DNA of 7,907 bases from positions 1 to 7,907 of the forward strand of contig DATFLY010000095.1 in the NCBI GenBank assembly GCA_035267185.1, given 5' to 3'. The notes beneath the pieces were generated by a model. That model saw only the letters and a program-made list of their open reading frames with translations. It made no database searches and was not told the DNA's origin. A program made the position numbers and the translations under genes. Position 1 is the stretch's first letter. Every line of letters starts with the position of its first letter. This DNA comes from JAUIBE01 sp035267185 (lineage in GTDB: Bacteria; Pseudomonadota; Gammaproteobacteria; Xanthomonadales; SZUA-36). Positions 6,679 through 7,907 of the stretch are shown piece by piece.

Positions 6679-6751
6679 GGGGTCAGAGTAAAAACTGCAA
6701 AACCTTGATACGGGTCCGGTCAGTGTTCTAAGCGGTTTTTACTCTGACCCC
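6679..6751. repeat. Inverted-repeat element 2 (GGGGTCAGAGTAAAAA family)
   Basis: GGGGTCAGAGTAAAAAC at 6679-6695 is the perfect reverse complement of 6735-6751, a 17-bp stem around a 39-nt loop. The left arm is identical over 17 bases to 6123-6139 in element 1. It lies between the ends of two convergent genes, and the right arm abuts the reductase stop codon at 6752-6754. It could act as a bidirectional terminator, although the T-run is inside the stem rather than after it. Confidence 0.88.
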
Positions 6752-7792
6752 TTATTCAACAGGCTCTCCTTCCACACCCAAACGCTCATGCATAATTGGG
6801 CTGGTGGTGGTGTATTGCAGGCGCACTTTCTTCTCCGGAAACAGGTATTGCTGAATGCCGAATGAAGCCAGCGCTGCTTCGTGAAATCCGCTCAGGATGA
6901 GCTTCTTTTTACCAGGGTAAGTATTGATGTCGCCCACGGCAAAAATTCCGGGAATGCTGGTCTGGAATTTTTCGGTGTCGACCGGGAGTTGGCGTTTTTC
7001 TATCTCGATTCCCCAGTCCGCAATTGGGCCAAGGTTCGGCGACAATCCCCAGAATACGAAAACCTCGTCCGCTTCCACGTGATGACGTTCGCCGTCCGGG
7101 TCCACGATTTCGAGTCCCCTGAAAGAGCCATCAACGTTCTTGAGAACACTGCGCGCCTGGCCCTGGAATTCTCTCAGGCTCTCGCCGTCAGCCAGGGCCT
7201 TCATTTTGCTGACAGAGGCCGGTTGGGCACGGTATTCCGGGCGACGATGTACCAGGGTGATGCTTCTCGCCTTGTTGTGTAGTTCCAGGGTCCAGTCGAG
7301 TGCCGAATCACCACCACCCATGATGATGATGTCTTTGCCATTGAGACGCTCGGGTTCGATCACCTTGTAATTGATGTTTGAACCATCGAATTCATCAGCA
7401 CCCATGGCGCGCAGATGTCGGGGCTGGAATGCGCCGAGCCCGGCTCCAATCACCACAGCGCCCGCATCAAATTCGGTGCCTGTCGAAGTTTTGATAGCGA
7501 ATCTGCCGTCGTCCTTGCGTACCAGTTCAGTGACCGTCTCATTGAGATGAAACTCAGGCTTAAATGGCCTGATCTGCTCCATCAGGCGATCGGCGAGTTC
7601 CTGGGCACCACAAACGGGCAGCGCGGGAATGTCATAAATGGGCTTGTCGGGGTACAGTTCAGAACACTGGCCACCAACCTGGCCGAGTGAATCAACGATA
7701 TGTGCCTTAATATCCAGAAGGCCCAGTTCGAACACCTGGAAGAGTCCGCAGGGGCCGGCTCCGATAATGACAACGTCCGTTTTTATTTTCAT
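6752..7792 (-). CDS. Ferredoxin--NADP reductase, thioredoxin-reductase-like type
   Basis: This FAD enzyme is expected to exchange electrons between NADPH and ferredoxin or flavodoxin in the cytoplasm. The 346 residues carry an FAD motif GAGPCG (11-16), QVGGQCSELYPDKPIYDIP (38-56), an NADPH motif GGGDSA (159-164) followed by VHRR (181-184), and the second FAD motif GIFAVGDINTYPGKKK (282-297). The redox-active CxxC pair of true thioredoxin reductases is absent, and a C-terminal extension, YTTTSPIMHERLG, is present; both fit the bacterial thioredoxin-reductase-like ferredoxin reductases. The stop abuts a repeat palindrome. The start is 17 bp from the divergent ung start, with no good ribosome-binding site. 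No ferredoxin gene is visible. A direct link to PreT-PreA is not needed, since PreT has its own NAD(P)H site. Confidence 0.88.
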   Translation of the reverse strand: MKIKTDVVIIGAGPCGLFQVFELGLLDIKAHIVDSLGQVGGQCSELYPDKPIYDIPALPVCGAQELADRLMEQIRPFKPEFHLNETVTELVRKDDGRFAIKTSTGTEFDAGAVVIGAGLGAFQPRHLRAMGADEFDGSNINYKVIEPERLNGKDIIIMGGGDSALDWTLELHNKARSITLVHRRPEYRAQPASVSKMKALADGESLREFQGQARSVLKNVDGSFRGLEIVDPDGERHHVEADEVFVFWGLSPNLGPIADWGIEIEKRQLPVDTEKFQTSIPGIFAVGDINTYPGKKKLILSGFHEAALASFGIQQYLFPEKKVRLQYTTTSPIMHERLGVEGEPVE

Positions 7793-7809
7793 GGTTGTAT
7801 TCTATCCAA

Positions 7810-7907
7810 ATGACCAACGCCCGCCCGATCAAACTTGAACCTTCCTGGCTTGAAAGACTGCAAGACGAGTTTGCCAAGCCATATATGACCGAATTACGTG
7901 GATTTCT
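7810..7907 (+). CDS. ung: Uracil-DNA glycosylase, N-terminal part (cut by window edge)
   Basis: The 32 complete codons visible, from the ATG at 7810, read as the conserved start of family 1 uracil-DNA glycosylase. The run PSWLERLQDEFAKPYMTEL matches the family pattern SWxxxLxxEFxKPYMxxLxxF. The enzyme removes uracil from DNA in base-excision repair; its catalytic motifs would lie beyond the window. This ATG gives the normal N-terminal length, with only ten residues before the conserved SW. There is no visible ribosome-binding site. It is divergent from the reductase gene with 17 bp between the start codons. Confidence 0.88.
   Translation, partial: MTNARPIKLEPSWLERLQDEFAKPYMTELRGF

Noticed and set aside
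6752..7792. Thioredoxin reductase
   Set aside because: No CxxC pair is present in the NADPH domain, and the C-terminal extension fits ferredoxin--NADP reductase.

Overview
The window looks like chromosomal DNA of a proteobacterium, most likely a gammaproteobacterium. The grounds are protein resemblance, tightly packed operon structure, moderate G+C, and intergenic palindromes of a type I associate with marine gammaproteobacteria. The species cannot be named from this sequence alone.

Layout from left to right. (1) 3-740 (+): the 3' part of an uncharacterised, probably secreted conserved protein. (2) 741-1134: a gene-free gap between convergent genes, holding two separate palindromic elements, one a perfect 31-bp inverted repeat around a tandem-hairpin core. 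(3) 6104 down to 1135 (-): a four-gene pyrimidine-catabolism operon, transcribed as a beta-ureidopropionase-type amidohydrolase, an NCS1 nucleobase permease, preT and preA. The permease and preT overlap by 14 bp, and preT and preA are 4 bp apart. (4) 6122-6751: a 145-residue cytosine deaminase of the yeast FCY1 type on the + strand, bracketed by two stem-loops built from the same 16-17 bp repeat (GGGGTCAGAGTAAAAA). (5) 7792 down to 6752 (-): a thioredoxin-reductase-like ferredoxin--NADP reductase. (6) 7810 to the edge (+): the first 32 codons of uracil-DNA glycosylase, divergent from the reductase with only 17 bp between the start codons.

The genes suggest a route in which cytosine is deaminated to uracil, and uracil (also imported by the permease) is reduced by PreT-PreA to dihydrouracil. 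Ring opening by a dihydropyrimidinase would give N-carbamoyl-beta-alanine, which the amidohydrolase would cleave to beta-alanine, CO2 and ammonia. The dihydropyrimidinase is absent from the window, so the pathway is incomplete here.

The points most worth a second look are these: the eukaryote-like cytosine deaminase in a repeat-bracketed cassette beside a uracil-degradation operon; two mutually exclusive hairpins that could form in its leader, one including its start codon; the missing ring-opening enzyme; the compound palindrome at 764-891; and the minimal reductase/ung divergent start region. Nothing here amounts to a clearly new multi-gene system.
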